DNA of 64,000 nt from Hymenobacter citatus (GTDB taxonomy: Bacteria; Bacteroidota; Bacteroidia; Cytophagales; Hymenobacteraceae): assembly GCF_014333615.1 (NCBI RefSeq), contig NZ_JACSCY010000007.1, positions 124,001-188,000 of the forward strand, given 5' to 3'. A program made the translations under genes and the position numbers. Positions within the stretch are counted from its first letter, which is position 1. Each line of letters opens with the position of its first letter. The notes beneath the pieces are model-generated. The model had not been told where the DNA came from. It was given only the letters and a program-made list of their open reading frames with translations, and made no database searches. Of the stretch, positions 8,862 through 17,112 are shown piece by piece.

Positions 8862-9068
8862 GCATTTCAGACGGGTAGTAGAAGCTGCGATAATGGTGGC
8901 GCGGAAGGTCATACTTTACCGTAAACTTTGTATTTTTAGGCATAAAACAAGATAAAATTGCAGCAAAAGGGGCACCTGTTGCGTGCAGTTGTATGTTCTG
9001 CTCTGAAAAACCGGCCAGCGATAATCGGTTTTTCAGAGATAGTAGAAAGTTTAATGCAGTCTAGAGCA

Positions 9069-9626
9069 ATGAAAAAATGGTTTTACTACCCAGCTATTTG
9101 CTTGCTAACGCTAGTGGCCACGGCCGAGGCAAAAGCCCAAAACTTTAATACCTGGACGGCCGATCCTCCCGCCCCTATCACCCCACTACGCAAGCGGCCG
9201 GCTTCCAAACCCAAGCCCAAACCCGAAGTGCGGGATACGGTGGCCATAGAGGTGCCCAAGGTAGAGCAGTCCAGGCTCATCAAGCGCGGCCTGACGCAAC
9301 GCATGAAAGCGCACAAACCGCTGGAAGAAGACAATACATCAGTGGAGTTCTTCGCCAACAACAGCCGCTATCCGACGGCGGCGGCTATGGCCGGCGCTCA
9401 GGGCAATGTGCTTATCCGGTTGCAAATAGCACCCGATGGCCACGTGAGTCGCACCTCGGTGGTAGCAGTGGAGCCGCGGCCCATTCCGGGCTATAACACC
9501 ACTGTGCCTCCCGCTGCCATGGATGCGCTGGCCAATGAGGCGCAGCGCGTATTTCGGATGTTGAAATTTGAGCCAGCATCCAGTACGTCAGAAGAGGAGC
9601 TTAGTGCTAGTTTCTCGTTGCAATAG
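9069..9626 (+). CDS. TonB C-terminal-like protein (paralogue)
   Basis: 185 residues from ATG 9069 (MKKWFYYPAICLLTLVATAEAKAQ signal); an in-frame TTG at 8958 is less likely because the signal peptide starts only at 9069. After a Pro/Lys-rich spacer (RPASKPKPKPEV) comes a TonB-C-like domain (SRYPTAAAMAGAQGNVLIRL, QIAPDGHVSRTSVV, ... VFRMLKFEPAS). It shares architecture and the WxxGG/FNxW-type mature N-terminus with the gene at 8250 (SFNRW versus NFNTW), so the two are tandem paralogues. The gene is flanked by AT-rich spacers (8862-9068 and 9627-9821) with no other feature I can name. Confidence 0.7.
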   Translation: MKKWFYYPAICLLTLVATAEAKAQNFNTWTADPPAPITPLRKRPASKPKPKPEVRDTVAIEVPKVEQSRLIKRGLTQRMKAHKPLEEDNTSVEFFANNSRYPTAAAMAGAQGNVLIRLQIAPDGHVSRTSVVAVEPRPIPGYNTTVPPAAMDALANEAQRVFRMLKFEPASSTSEEELSASFSLQ

Positions 9627-9821
9627 AATTAGAATATTTATATTATTTATATGATATGTAAATTAAGTTTTATTGTGATAGTTATATTTACTATATAACT
9701 ATATTATTTGTTTATTCATGAAACGTGCATTGTGGGCTTTTTAAAGCCATATTCGATTGTTTTTAAATTTATACTTCAAAAATAAAATCCAATATTGCGG
9801 TGGATTTCGTATCTGCCTTTC

Positions 9822-10091
9822 ATGCGGGTTACTCCTAATTTTTCTTCCGACGCTATTGCAGAGTACGGGGGCAGGCCGAGCAGCCTGTCCCGCCAGTACC
9901 GAGCCTGGATAGCCTTATATGCCCTGGATGCAAATGAGCGGCCCCGCGCCGATATTCTACGCATCAACGAAGTTACGGAGGCAGATCTGGACGAATTTGA
10001 AGCCAGCTGGCTCCAGTTGCGTTGCCGGCCCGGCGGTACCCTACCTACACGGCTCGACTTGCCGCCGGTTGTGGATTCGCCGACTACCTAA
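9822..10091 (+). CDS. hypothetical protein, 89 residues
   Basis: A short soluble-looking protein (MRVTPNFSSDAIAEYGGRPS...) with a helical, acidic centre (RADILRINEVTEADLDEFEA) and a Pro-rich end. ATG 9822 is preferred over an in-frame ATG at 9795. Codon use in the second half is typical of the genome and its reading frame has GC-rich third positions, which supports it over the reverse-strand ORF at 9776-9967. No family recognised. Confidence 0.45.
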   Translation: MRVTPNFSSDAIAEYGGRPSSLSRQYRAWIALYALDANERPRADILRINEVTEADLDEFEASWLQLRCRPGGTLPTRLDLPPVVDSPTT

Positions 10092-10108
10092 GCTGGTAAA
10101 CTACCTGG

Positions 10109-10990
10109 CTAGCTGATTGCACTGGTTTCCCAATGGCGGAGTGCCCGCAGCAACGGATGCGCCGCCGAGGCTAACGTACTGCCTTCTAGGCGCTGTATAG
10201 GTCGCACTCCGGCAACATTGGCTGTGAAAACGGCTTCGGCAGCTAGTAATTGATCGGGGGTAACTAACTCTTCCTGACAGGGTAGGCCTTGTTGCCGGGC
10301 CACAGCCAACAGATGCGCCCGGCGCACGCCTGCCACGCAGCCCGTTGCTAGGGCAGGTGTGTATAGCTGTCCTTCTCGCACCCAAAATACCGCCGCCGAT
10401 ACAGCTTCTGCCACATGCCCGTTGGCATCCAGCAACAGCAATTCATCCAGGCCACGGGTTTGCCGCTCCAGCCCGGCCCGCACGTAATAGAGCGCGTGTG
10501 GTCCTTTGCAAAACGACAGTGGCGTATGAAAGGTGTGCGTTTCCCGGGCAAAGCCGGCCTGATCGATCGGCTGGTCGTTGGGTTGAAAGGGTAGGGCCGA
10601 GACGAGGTATTCGGTGGGGGCAGCAGGCAGCGGGGTATATAGGCCCCCGCCGCCGCGCCAGAGCTGTATGCGTACCCGCGCCTCGGCTAGCGAGTTGGCC
10701 GTAGCCACGCGCCGCACCGAGGCAACCAGGGATTCGGTAGTGGCGAGGGCAGGCGGTAGGGGCAGATGCAGCGCAACGGCTGCGGCCTGCATTCGGTATA
10801 GGTGGTGCGGCAGGTAGCGCACAGTATCGGCGGCCCACACCAGCGTTTCAAAGAAACCATCGTTGAATTGAAGCCCGCGGTTGGGTAGGGAGAGAGCAAA
10901 GTCAGCTGCTGGCAGCAGGTGGTCGTTGTATAGCAGCACGGATGGGTGAGTAATTGAGTGAACAGAGTGCCAGAGCCAAAAGTATGTCAT
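10109..10990 (-). CDS. aminotransferase class IV (PabC / branched-chain aminotransferase-like)
   Basis: Fold-type IV PLP enzyme. The N-terminal LSLPNRGLQFNDGFFETL is the family signature; the Schiff-base Lys is in LSFCKGPHALYYV; the later motifs ELLLLDANGHVAEAVSAAVF, TGCVAGVRRAHLL and AVFTANVAGVRPI complete the cofactor pocket. It could be 4-amino-4-deoxychorismate lyase or a D-/branched-chain amino acid aminotransferase; the sequence alone does not decide. The longest ORF starts with an ATG at 10990 that lies inside a repeat arm; a GTG at 10939 giving MLLYNDHLLPAAD would match the family N-terminus better. Confidence 0.85.
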   Translation of the reverse strand: MTYFWLWHSVHSITHPSVLLYNDHLLPAADFALSLPNRGLQFNDGFFETLVWAADTVRYLPHHLYRMQAAAVALHLPLPPALATTESLVASVRRVATANSLAEARVRIQLWRGGGGLYTPLPAAPTEYLVSALPFQPNDQPIDQAGFARETHTFHTPLSFCKGPHALYYVRAGLERQTRGLDELLLLDANGHVAEAVSAAVFWVREGQLYTPALATGCVAGVRRAHLLAVARQQGLPCQEELVTPDQLLAAEAVFTANVAGVRPIQRLEGSTLASAAHPLLRALRHWETSAIS

Positions 10991-11107
10991 CCTCCATCTG
11001 ACGTCTGCTTGTGAAGAACATTGTCACGATAGAACGATTACTATAACCACGACTCGTCCTGCGAACATAAGGTACTTCGCAAGCGGACGTCAGATAGAGG
11101 ATGACAG
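10985..11107. repeat. degenerate inverted repeat, GTCATCCT...AGGATGAC family
   Basis: Left arm TGTCATCCTCCATCTGACGT (from 10986) matches the inverted right arm ACGTCAGATAGAGGATGACA (to 11106) with a few mismatches; a GAAC...CGTTC-rich loop resembles those at 19513, 24931 and 42714. Confidence 0.7.
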
Positions 11108-11133
11108 CCGTGTTTTTACTTGCTCAGGCACTT

Positions 11134-12285
11134 CTATATGAGCACGAACTTTTTGCCGGGTAGGGCTTTCACTATCCCTCTGAATTCCAATCCAAGCAAC
11201 AGCGTAGCTACTTGGTGTACGGGCAACTGAGCTTTCCAACTCAGGTTGTCCAGTAGTTCTTCTTTTACGGCAGCGAGCAGGGTGATAAGCTGAAATTCCT
11301 CGGGGGTGAAGTCGTTGGGTAAATAAGCAGGCGCGGCCTTGTACTTGCCCGACTGGTGCAAAGCGGCATCCCAGTTCAGCAGTTCCTCCAGGTCCCTGGG
11401 CTCGGCGTAGAGGGCCGCTTTGTGCGTTTTGATGAGGTCGTGGCAGCCGGCGGAGACAGGGCTACCCAGCGGGCCGGGTAGGGCCAGCACTTCGCGGTCG
11501 TAGCTGATGGCCAGCTCAGCCGTAATAAGGGCACCGCCTTTGCGGGCCGCTTCTACCACCACCGTGCCGTCGGAAAGCCCGGCGATGATGCGGTTGCGCG
11601 AGGGGAAGTTGTACTTGTCGGGCTGGGTACTGAAGGGAAACTCGGTGAGCAAGCCGCCTTGCGTGAGCATTTTCTCGGCGGTTTTGCGGTGGGCGGCGGG
11701 GTAGAGCACGTCGAGGCCCGTGGCCATCACGCCCACGGTTTCCAGGCCGTCCTGCAAGGCGGCGCGGTGGGCAAAGATGTCGATGCCGTAGGCTAAACCA
11801 CTCACCACCAGCGGGCGGTGCGGCACCAGGCCGCGCACCAGCTGCTCGGTTTGCTCGCGGCCGTAGTCGGTGGCTTGGCGCGTGCCCACAATGCCTACCG
11901 TTTTGGGCGCGTTCAGGTCGGCGGTGCCTTGGTAGTAGAGCAGGGTAGGAGCGTCGGGCAGCTGCTTGAGGCGCTTCGGAAACTGCTTGCTGGTGTAGAA
12001 CAGCAGCTGCACGCCCTCCTTTTCGGCGCGGCGGAGGGTTTCCTCGGCCCGGCGCAGGGCGGTGGTGCGCTCGGGGCCGGTGAGCGTGGCTACGGCCTTG
12101 GGCCCTACCCCCGGAATCTTGCGCAGCTTGCCCGGCGGCAGGTGCAGCACGTTTTTGGCCGAGCTGCCGTAGCTCATCAGCTGCCGCGTAAGCTGCGGCC
12201 CGATACCGGGAAACAGCGTCAGGGCGACTTCGTGGAGGAGGGTGTCGTCGTGCATAGGGTAGGCCTCACCTCCTAGCTCCCGCAA
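11134..12285 (-). CDS. dprA: DNA-processing protein DprA
   Basis: DprA protects incoming single-stranded DNA and loads RecA during natural transformation. The N-terminal helix-hairpin-helix region (LTLFPGIGPQLTRQL, IPGVGPKAV) precedes the Rossmann domain with the family motifs VGIVGTRQATDYG, VVSGLAYGIDIFAHRAAL and FPSRNRIIAGLSDGTVVVEA. A C-terminal winged-helix region (about 310-383, FTPEEFQLITLLA...) is present. The first ATG gives 383 residues; MHDDTLLHEVALTLF at 12255 is the more natural start. It is followed downstream by a PabC-like gene and preceded by a MerR regulator. Confidence 0.93.
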   Translation of the reverse strand: MRELGGEAYPMHDDTLLHEVALTLFPGIGPQLTRQLMSYGSSAKNVLHLPPGKLRKIPGVGPKAVATLTGPERTTALRRAEETLRRAEKEGVQLLFYTSKQFPKRLKQLPDAPTLLYYQGTADLNAPKTVGIVGTRQATDYGREQTEQLVRGLVPHRPLVVSGLAYGIDIFAHRAALQDGLETVGVMATGLDVLYPAAHRKTAEKMLTQGGLLTEFPFSTQPDKYNFPSRNRIIAGLSDGTVVVEAARKGGALITAELAISYDREVLALPGPLGSPVSAGCHDLIKTHKAALYAEPRDLEELLNWDAALHQSGKYKAAPAYLPNDFTPEEFQLITLLAAVKEELLDNLSWKAQLPVHQVATLLLGLEFRGIVKALPGKKFVLI

Positions 12286-12322
12286 CGAAGAGGGGAGCCC
12301 GTAGCTAAATTCTAGGAACTAG

Positions 12323-12438
12323 CTCCCCTCTTTCAAGGAGGGGTTGGGGGTGGTCAAGCTAGAGTTAGGAATAAGATATAGTGCTATAGTATCGTGCAAC
12401 GATTGGACCACCCCCAACCCCTCCTTGAAAGAGGGGAG
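12323..12438. repeat. inverted repeat, CTCCCCTCTTTCAAGGAGGGG family
   Basis: A 33-nt arm at 12323-12355 (CTCCCCTCTTTCAAGGAGGG...) is perfectly repeated inverted at 12406-12438. Each arm is itself a small palindrome (CCCTCTTTCAAGGAGGG-like). It fills the gap between dprA and the MerR gene. Confidence 0.9.
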
Positions 12439-12481
12439 TTAATCCCTAAAATTCAGTTTTAGAAATGATAGGCTTTTTCTA

Positions 12482-12850
12482 CTAGGATGGGGTACCCGAC
12501 TGCTTCCCCAGCGCGTCCAGCTGCTTTTTCATCTCCACTAGAAACCCGCGCACTTTTTCCAGGGAGTGGGCCACTTCCATGCGCTCCTTGAGCTGGGGGC
12601 CGCGCTGGCGCATCAGGTCGCGGGCACCGGGAATGGTGTAGCCGCGCTCCTTCACCAGGTGGTAGATGGTGCGGAACGTTTCAATGTCCTGGGGCGTGTA
12701 GAGGCGGTTGCCCTTGCGGTTTTTGCGCGGGCTGAGGTCCTCAAACTCCGTTTCCCAGAACCGAATCAGCGAGGGCGCCACGTCGAACATGCGGGCCACC
12801 TCGCCAATGGTGTAGTACTCTTTCTTGATCTCGCGCTCTTTGTACGGCAT
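12482..12850 (-). CDS. MerR-family transcriptional regulator
   Basis: 122 residues. The N-terminal winged helix (YYTIGEVARMFDVAPSLIRF, then WETEFEDLSPRKNRKGNRLY, about 12-51) is the MerR DNA-binding domain; the Arg-rich wing ends in YTPQDIETFRTIYHLVKERG. A short coiled-coil dimerisation helix (about 88-114) follows and there is no effector-binding domain or metal-binding Cys, so this is a short-form MerR protein. Target unknown; an isolated gene between dprA and the galactanase. Confidence 0.9.
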   Translation of the reverse strand: MPYKEREIKKEYYTIGEVARMFDVAPSLIRFWETEFEDLSPRKNRKGNRLYTPQDIETFRTIYHLVKERGYTIPGARDLMRQRGPQLKERMEVAHSLEKVRGFLVEMKKQLDALGKQSGTPS

Positions 12851-12890
12851 GGGGTAGGGGCACCTGGCGGGCGTCCGTTGCGGGGTGACC

Positions 12891-12898
12891 CAAAGCTA
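12891..12898 (-). promoter_or_regulatory. candidate -7 promoter element for the MerR gene
   Basis: TAGCTTTG on the minus strand fits TAnnTTTG, 40 nt before the ATG at 12850. No well-placed -33 TTG. Confidence 0.4.
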
Positions 12899-12927
12899 AA
12901 GACCACACAACGGAGTTGAAACGGGTT

Positions 12928-14004
12928 CTATTTTACTTTATACTTTTTGCTGATTTCATCATACACCGGCAGCAGCTCATTGGCTTTCCCTTCTTTATCG
13001 AAGATCTGCTCCCAGGTGTTCAGCGGCTCCCAAATGAAAGTGCCCAGGCCTTTTTTGTGGGGTAGGTTGAAGGCCACCTCGTTCACTTCGCGCTTGCGGG
13101 CGGAGTACTCCACCACTACAACGTCCTGCGGGTAGCGCCGGGCCAGATCTGTCAGGTTGGCGCGCAGATCGGGGATGGTGCGGTGCCACTGCGGGTAGTA
13201 CGACTGCCCGATGACGTCGAACGTAACGCCGCGCCGGATCATATTGTCCAGCCAGTACACCGACTGCTCGTTCTGCCCGCCCAGGGCAATGTGCATCATG
13301 ACTAGGGCCTTGGGTGTGGTTTCGCGCACGGCCGCCACGCCGGCGCGTAGCAGGCCGGCCAGGTTGTCGAGGCGGGCCACGCTGTCGGCGCTGTGAATGT
13401 CGCCGTCTGGCCAGATCATGCCGTGGTTGATTTCGTTGCCTACCTGCACCATGTCGGGCGCGGTGCCTTGGGCTTGCAGGGCCAGCAGCACGTCGCGGGT
13501 GTAGTCGTGCACGGCTTGCTCTAGCAGGGCGCCGTGCAGGCCTTGCCAGGCGGCGGGCTTAAACTGCTTCTGCGGGTCGGCCCAGGTGTCGCTGTAGTGA
13601 AAATCGAGCAGGAACTTCAGCCCCGCCGCCTTGATGCGCTTGGCCATCTGCTGGGTGTGGGCCAGGTCGCAGAAGCCCTTGCCGGGCGAGTAGCCGCTGT
13701 CGGCCGCCGGGTTGTGGAACAGGCGTAGCCGGATATAGTTGAAGCCGTGATCTTTGAGAATCTGAATGGCGTCTTTCGGCTGGCCTTGGTCGGTGAAGGT
13801 GATGCCGCGGGCTTTCAGCTGGGGTAGGAAGGAAATATCAGCGCCCAGCATCTTGCCGGGCTTTTTCTTTTTGTGAGTGGTGGTTGCTGGCGAAAAGCTA
13901 GTGGTCTGGGCTACGGAAGGGTAGGAGAGGCCCAACAGCAGAAGTAACAGGACGCTGCTGAGCAGCTGGAGTTTTGAAACCGGATAGGTAGCACAAAGGC
14001 GCAT
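12928..14004 (-). CDS. GH53 endo-beta-1,4-galactanase
   Basis: 358 residues with a signal peptide (about 1-33, LLSSVLLLLLLGLSYPSVAQ). The mature protein is a GH53 barrel: GADISFLPQLKARGITF at the first strand, NYIRLRLFHNP, DFHYSDTWADPQKQFKPAAW, the acid/base Glu in VQVGNEINHGMIWPDG, and the nucleophile Glu in VVVVEYSA. It hydrolyses beta-1,4-galactan side chains of pectin in the periplasm or outside the cell. No SusC/SusD or other pectin genes are adjacent, so it is an isolated CAZyme. Confidence 0.92.
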   Translation of the reverse strand: MRLCATYPVSKLQLLSSVLLLLLLGLSYPSVAQTTSFSPATTTHKKKKPGKMLGADISFLPQLKARGITFTDQGQPKDAIQILKDHGFNYIRLRLFHNPAADSGYSPGKGFCDLAHTQQMAKRIKAAGLKFLLDFHYSDTWADPQKQFKPAAWQGLHGALLEQAVHDYTRDVLLALQAQGTAPDMVQVGNEINHGMIWPDGDIHSADSVARLDNLAGLLRAGVAAVRETTPKALVMMHIALGGQNEQSVYWLDNMIRRGVTFDVIGQSYYPQWHRTIPDLRANLTDLARRYPQDVVVVEYSARKREVNEVAFNLPHKKGLGTFIWEPLNTWEQIFDKEGKANELLPVYDEISKKYKVK

Positions 14005-14043
14005 AGGGGGTGAAATAGGTAGGTAGCGAAGTTACGAAACGCG

Positions 14044-14174
14044 GTAGAGACGCATACTTGCGTCTCGTCGTTGCTGATGGTGTGTATCTCTCAGCGTCGA
14101 ACGGTACGCATCGAACAACTACAAAGTGGTATAAACACCATCAGCAACGACGAGACGCAAGTATGCGTCTCTAC
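14044..14174. repeat. long inverted repeat, AGAGACGCATACTTGCGTCTC family
   Basis: 39-nt perfect arms: 14044-14082 (GTAGAGACGCATACTTGCGT...) and 14136-14174. Same family as 3171-3349. Located between the divergent galactanase and alaS starts. Confidence 0.93.
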
Positions 14175-14185
14175 GCTGTTCTGGC

Positions 14186-14193
14186 TACCTTTG
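14186..14193 (+). promoter_or_regulatory. candidate -7 promoter element for alaS
   Basis: TACCTTTG fits TAnnTTTG and lies 12 nt after the inverted repeat, giving a leader of about 125 nt before the alaS ATG. Confidence 0.4.
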
Positions 14194-14325
14194 CCGGAAA
14201 TGCCCTTCGGAACCACCAAGCCGGGATCTGGCATTTATATAAAATACTACCCTGCTAACCGCTACGGCGGCCTACTACGAAACCCCTGCTTCGCCAAGCC
14301 GGCGCTTGGTGCTACTCCTCCCTCT

Positions 14326-17019
14326 ATGTCACTCCCCAAGGCCTCACACGTTCGCCAACAGTTCCTCGACTTCTTCGCCTCCAAAGGTCACCACATTGTG
14401 CCCTCGGCCCCGCTGGTGCTCAAAGACGATCCTACCCTGCTGTTCGTCAACTCGGGCATGGCGCCGTTCAAAGACTACTTCCTCGGCAACAAGCCCGCCC
14501 CCTATAAGCGCGTGGCCGACACCCAGAAGTGCCTGCGCGTGAGCGGTAAACACAACGATTTGGAGGAGGTAGGCTACGACACCTACCACCACACCCTGTT
14601 CGAGATGCTAGGTAACTGGTCGTTTGGCGACTACTTCAAAACCGAAGCCATTGCCTGGGCCTGGGAGCTGCTGACTGACGTATACAAGCTGCCCAAAGAC
14701 CGCCTCTACGTGACCTATTTCCAGGGCGATGAGGGCGATAAGCTGGCCGCCGACACCGAGACGCAAAACCTGTGGCGCCAGTACACCACCGAGGACCGCA
14801 TCCTGCCCGGCAACAAGAAGGACAACTTCTGGGAGATGGGCGACACCGGCCCCTGCGGCCCCTGCACCGAAATTCACATCGACCTGCGCTCCGAAGAAGA
14901 GGTAGCCCAGAAGCCCGGCCGCGAGCTGGTGAATGCCGACCACCCGCAGGTGGTTGAAATCTGGAACAACGTGTTCATGGAGTTTCAGCGCCTGGCCGAT
15001 AAGTCGCTCATCAAGCTGCCCGCGCAGCACGTGGATACCGGCATGGGCTTCGAGCGCCTGATGATGGCCGTGTCGGGCGTGAAGTCGAACTACGATACCG
15101 ACGTGTTCCAGCCGCTGATTCAGTTCATCGCCAAGGAAGCCGGCGTAGAATACCACGGCACCGCCCCGGCCACCGTGAACGACCAGCCCACCACGGAAAA
15201 CGAGAAAACCGACATCGCCATTCGCGTTATTGCTGACCATATTCGCGCCATCAGCTTCACCATTGCCGACGGCCAGCTGCCCAGCAACGTGAAGGCCGGC
15301 TACGTGATTCGCCGCATTCTGCGCCGCGCCGTGCGCTACGCGTTTTCGTCGCTCAATCAGAAGCAGCCCTTCCTGTATAAGCTGGTGCCCGTGCTGGCCG
15401 ATCAGATGGCCGGTATTTTCCCCGAGCTGAAAGCCCAGCAGCAGTTTGTGCAGCGCGTGATTGAGGAGGAGGAAATCAGCTTCCTGAAAACGCTGGAAAA
15501 CGGCCTGCGCCGCATTGATGCGCTGGAAGAAGGCTTCAAAAACCAAGGCAACACCATCGACGGCAAAACGGCTTTCGAGCTGTCCGACACCTTCGGCTTC
15601 CCGCTCGACCTCACCGCCCTCATTGCCCGCGAGAAAGGCCTAACGGTAGACGAGGCCGGATTCCAGAAAGAGCTGGAAGCCCAGAAAAACCGCTCGCGCA
15701 ACGCCCAGGAAACGGAGCAGAGCGACTGGGTAGTGGTGAACTCCGACAACGGCGAGCTGCCCGTGTTTGTGGGCTACGACGTGGAGGAAGCCCCCGCCCG
15801 CTTGCTGCGCTACCGCAAAGTGACGCAGAAGAGCAAAACCGAGTACCACGTGGTGCTCGACCAAACGCCGTTCTACGCCGAGTCGGGCGGACAGGTAGGC
15901 GACACGGGCTACCTGGAAGGCGGCCTGTCGCGGGTGCGCGTGATTGACACCCGCAAGGAAAACGACCTCATCGTGCACACCGTGCTGGAGCTACCCCTCG
16001 CCGACGATCTGGAGGGCGAGTTCACGGCTCGCATCGACCAGAGCCGCCGCGCCCTGATTCGCAAGAACCACACAGCCACGCACTTGCTGCAAGCCGCCCT
16101 GCGCCGCGTGCTGGGCGAGCACGTGCAGCAGAAAGGCTCCCTGGTGAACGACAAGCTCCTGCGCTTCGACTTCTCCCACTTCACCAAGGTAACCGACGAG
16201 CAGCTGCGCGAAATCGAGCAGATCGTGAACGAGCGTATCCGTCAGCAAATCCCGTTGGATGAGCGCCGTAACGTGCCGATTGACGAGGCCAAAACGCTGG
16301 GTGCTATGGCGTTGTTTGGAGAGAAGTACGGCGACTTCGTGCGCGTGATTACCTTCGATAAGGAGTATTCCGTGGAGCTGTGCGGCGGCATTCACGTGCG
16401 TGCCACCGGTGAAATCGGCTTCTTCAAAATCACCAGCGAGTCGGCGGTAGGCGCCGGTGTGCGCCGCATTGAGGCCGTAACGGCCGACGCGGCCGAGGCC
16501 TACGTGGACCAGCAGCTGGATTTGCTGCGCCAGGTGCGCGAGCTGCTGGGCAACCCCCAGCACCTGCTGCCCAGCCTGCAAAAGGTAGGCGAAGAGAACG
16601 TCGCCCTGCGCAAGCAACTGGAGCAGGCCGAAAACCAGCAGCTCAGCCAACTAAAAGACCAACTCGTTTCACAAGCCAAAACGGTAGGTGGCGTGCAGCT
16701 CATTGCCGCCCAGGTGCCCGCCCGCTCCGCCGACGCTCTCAAGAAGCTGGCCTACGACTTGCGCCAGGTAGTGCCTAACCTCGTAGCCGTCCTCGGCGCC
16801 GACATCGATGGCAAGCCCCAATTGGCCGTGATTCTGGACGACGAAATCGCTAAAGCCGACAAGCTCAACGCCAAAACCCTGATTGGCGCGCTAGCCAAGG
16901 AAATCCAGGGCGGCGGCGGTGGCCAACCGTTCTTCGCTACGGCCGGTGGTAAGAACGTGGCTGGTCTGCCGGCGGCTATCGGCAAGGCTGAGGAGTTGGT
17001 AAGCCAAGCGCTGGCGTAA
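14326..17019 (+). CDS. alaS: alanyl-tRNA synthetase
   Basis: 897 residues from ATG 14326 (MSLPKASHVRQQFLDFFASK). The longer frame from 14071 is rejected because its extra 85 codons run through the inverted repeat. Class II catalytic core with HHIVPSAPLVLKDDPTLLF, NSGMAPFKDYFLG, CLRVSGKHNDLEEVG and HHTLFEMLGNWSFGDYFK; editing domain with zinc ligands HTATHLLQAAL and CGGIHVRATGEIG that clears Ser- and Gly-tRNA(Ala); C-terminal coiled coil and oligomerisation region ending in GGGGGQPFFATAGGKN. Its stop is followed at once by a 32-bp perfect hairpin. Confidence 0.98.
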   Translation: MSLPKASHVRQQFLDFFASKGHHIVPSAPLVLKDDPTLLFVNSGMAPFKDYFLGNKPAPYKRVADTQKCLRVSGKHNDLEEVGYDTYHHTLFEMLGNWSFGDYFKTEAIAWAWELLTDVYKLPKDRLYVTYFQGDEGDKLAADTETQNLWRQYTTEDRILPGNKKDNFWEMGDTGPCGPCTEIHIDLRSEEEVAQKPGRELVNADHPQVVEIWNNVFMEFQRLADKSLIKLPAQHVDTGMGFERLMMAVSGVKSNYDTDVFQPLIQFIAKEAGVEYHGTAPATVNDQPTTENEKTDIAIRVIADHIRAISFTIADGQLPSNVKAGYVIRRILRRAVRYAFSSLNQKQPFLYKLVPVLADQMAGIFPELKAQQQFVQRVIEEEEISFLKTLENGLRRIDALEEGFKNQGNTIDGKTAFELSDTFGFPLDLTALIAREKGLTVDEAGFQKELEAQKNRSRNAQETEQSDWVVVNSDNGELPVFVGYDVEEAPARLLRYRKVTQKSKTEYHVVLDQTPFYAESGGQVGDTGYLEGGLSRVRVIDTRKENDLIVHTVLELPLADDLEGEFTARIDQSRRALIRKNHTATHLLQAALRRVLGEHVQQKGSLVNDKLLRFDFSHFTKVTDEQLREIEQIVNERIRQQIPLDERRNVPIDEAKTLGAMALFGEKYGDFVRVITFDKEYSVELCGGIHVRATGEIGFFKITSESAVGAGVRRIEAVTADAAEAYVDQQLDLLRQVRELLGNPQHLLPSLQKVGEENVALRKQLEQAENQQLSQLKDQLVSQAKTVGGVQLIAAQVPARSADALKKLAYDLRQVVPNLVAVLGADIDGKPQLAVILDDEIAKADKLNAKTLIGALAKEIQGGGGGQPFFATAGGKNVAGLPAAIGKAEELVSQALA

Positions 17020-17020
17020 T

Positions 17021-17095
17021 AGTTGTGAATTGCAAACGCGGGTCTGAGCACTTATCTAATTGGAGTGCTCAGACCCGCGTTTGCAATTCACAACT
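17021..17095. terminator. 32-bp perfect hairpin after alaS
   Basis: Arms 17021-17052 (AGTTGTGAATTGCAAACGCG...) and 17064-17095 are perfect inverted copies with an 11-nt loop. It starts 2 nt after the alaS TAA and ends 18 bp before the next ATG. There is no T-tract, so it may be a dispersed repeat that also acts in RNA 3'-end formation. Confidence 0.7.
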
Positions 17096-17112
17096 ATCCC
17101 AATCATTCTTTA

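Noticed and set aside
9776-9967. 63-residue minus-strand ORF opposite the 9822 gene
   Set aside because: Basic, low-complexity translation with no motif; the plus-strand frame has better codon use.
14071-14325. 85-codon N-terminal extension of alaS
   Set aside because: It runs through the inverted repeat and a promoter-like motif; AlaS proteins start at MSLPKASHVRQQF here.
17065-17112. Extension of the MORN/TonB protein into MLRPAFAIHNY
   Set aside because: It is read from the hairpin arm and the same peptide appears on the other strand because of symmetry; the signal peptide starts at 17113.
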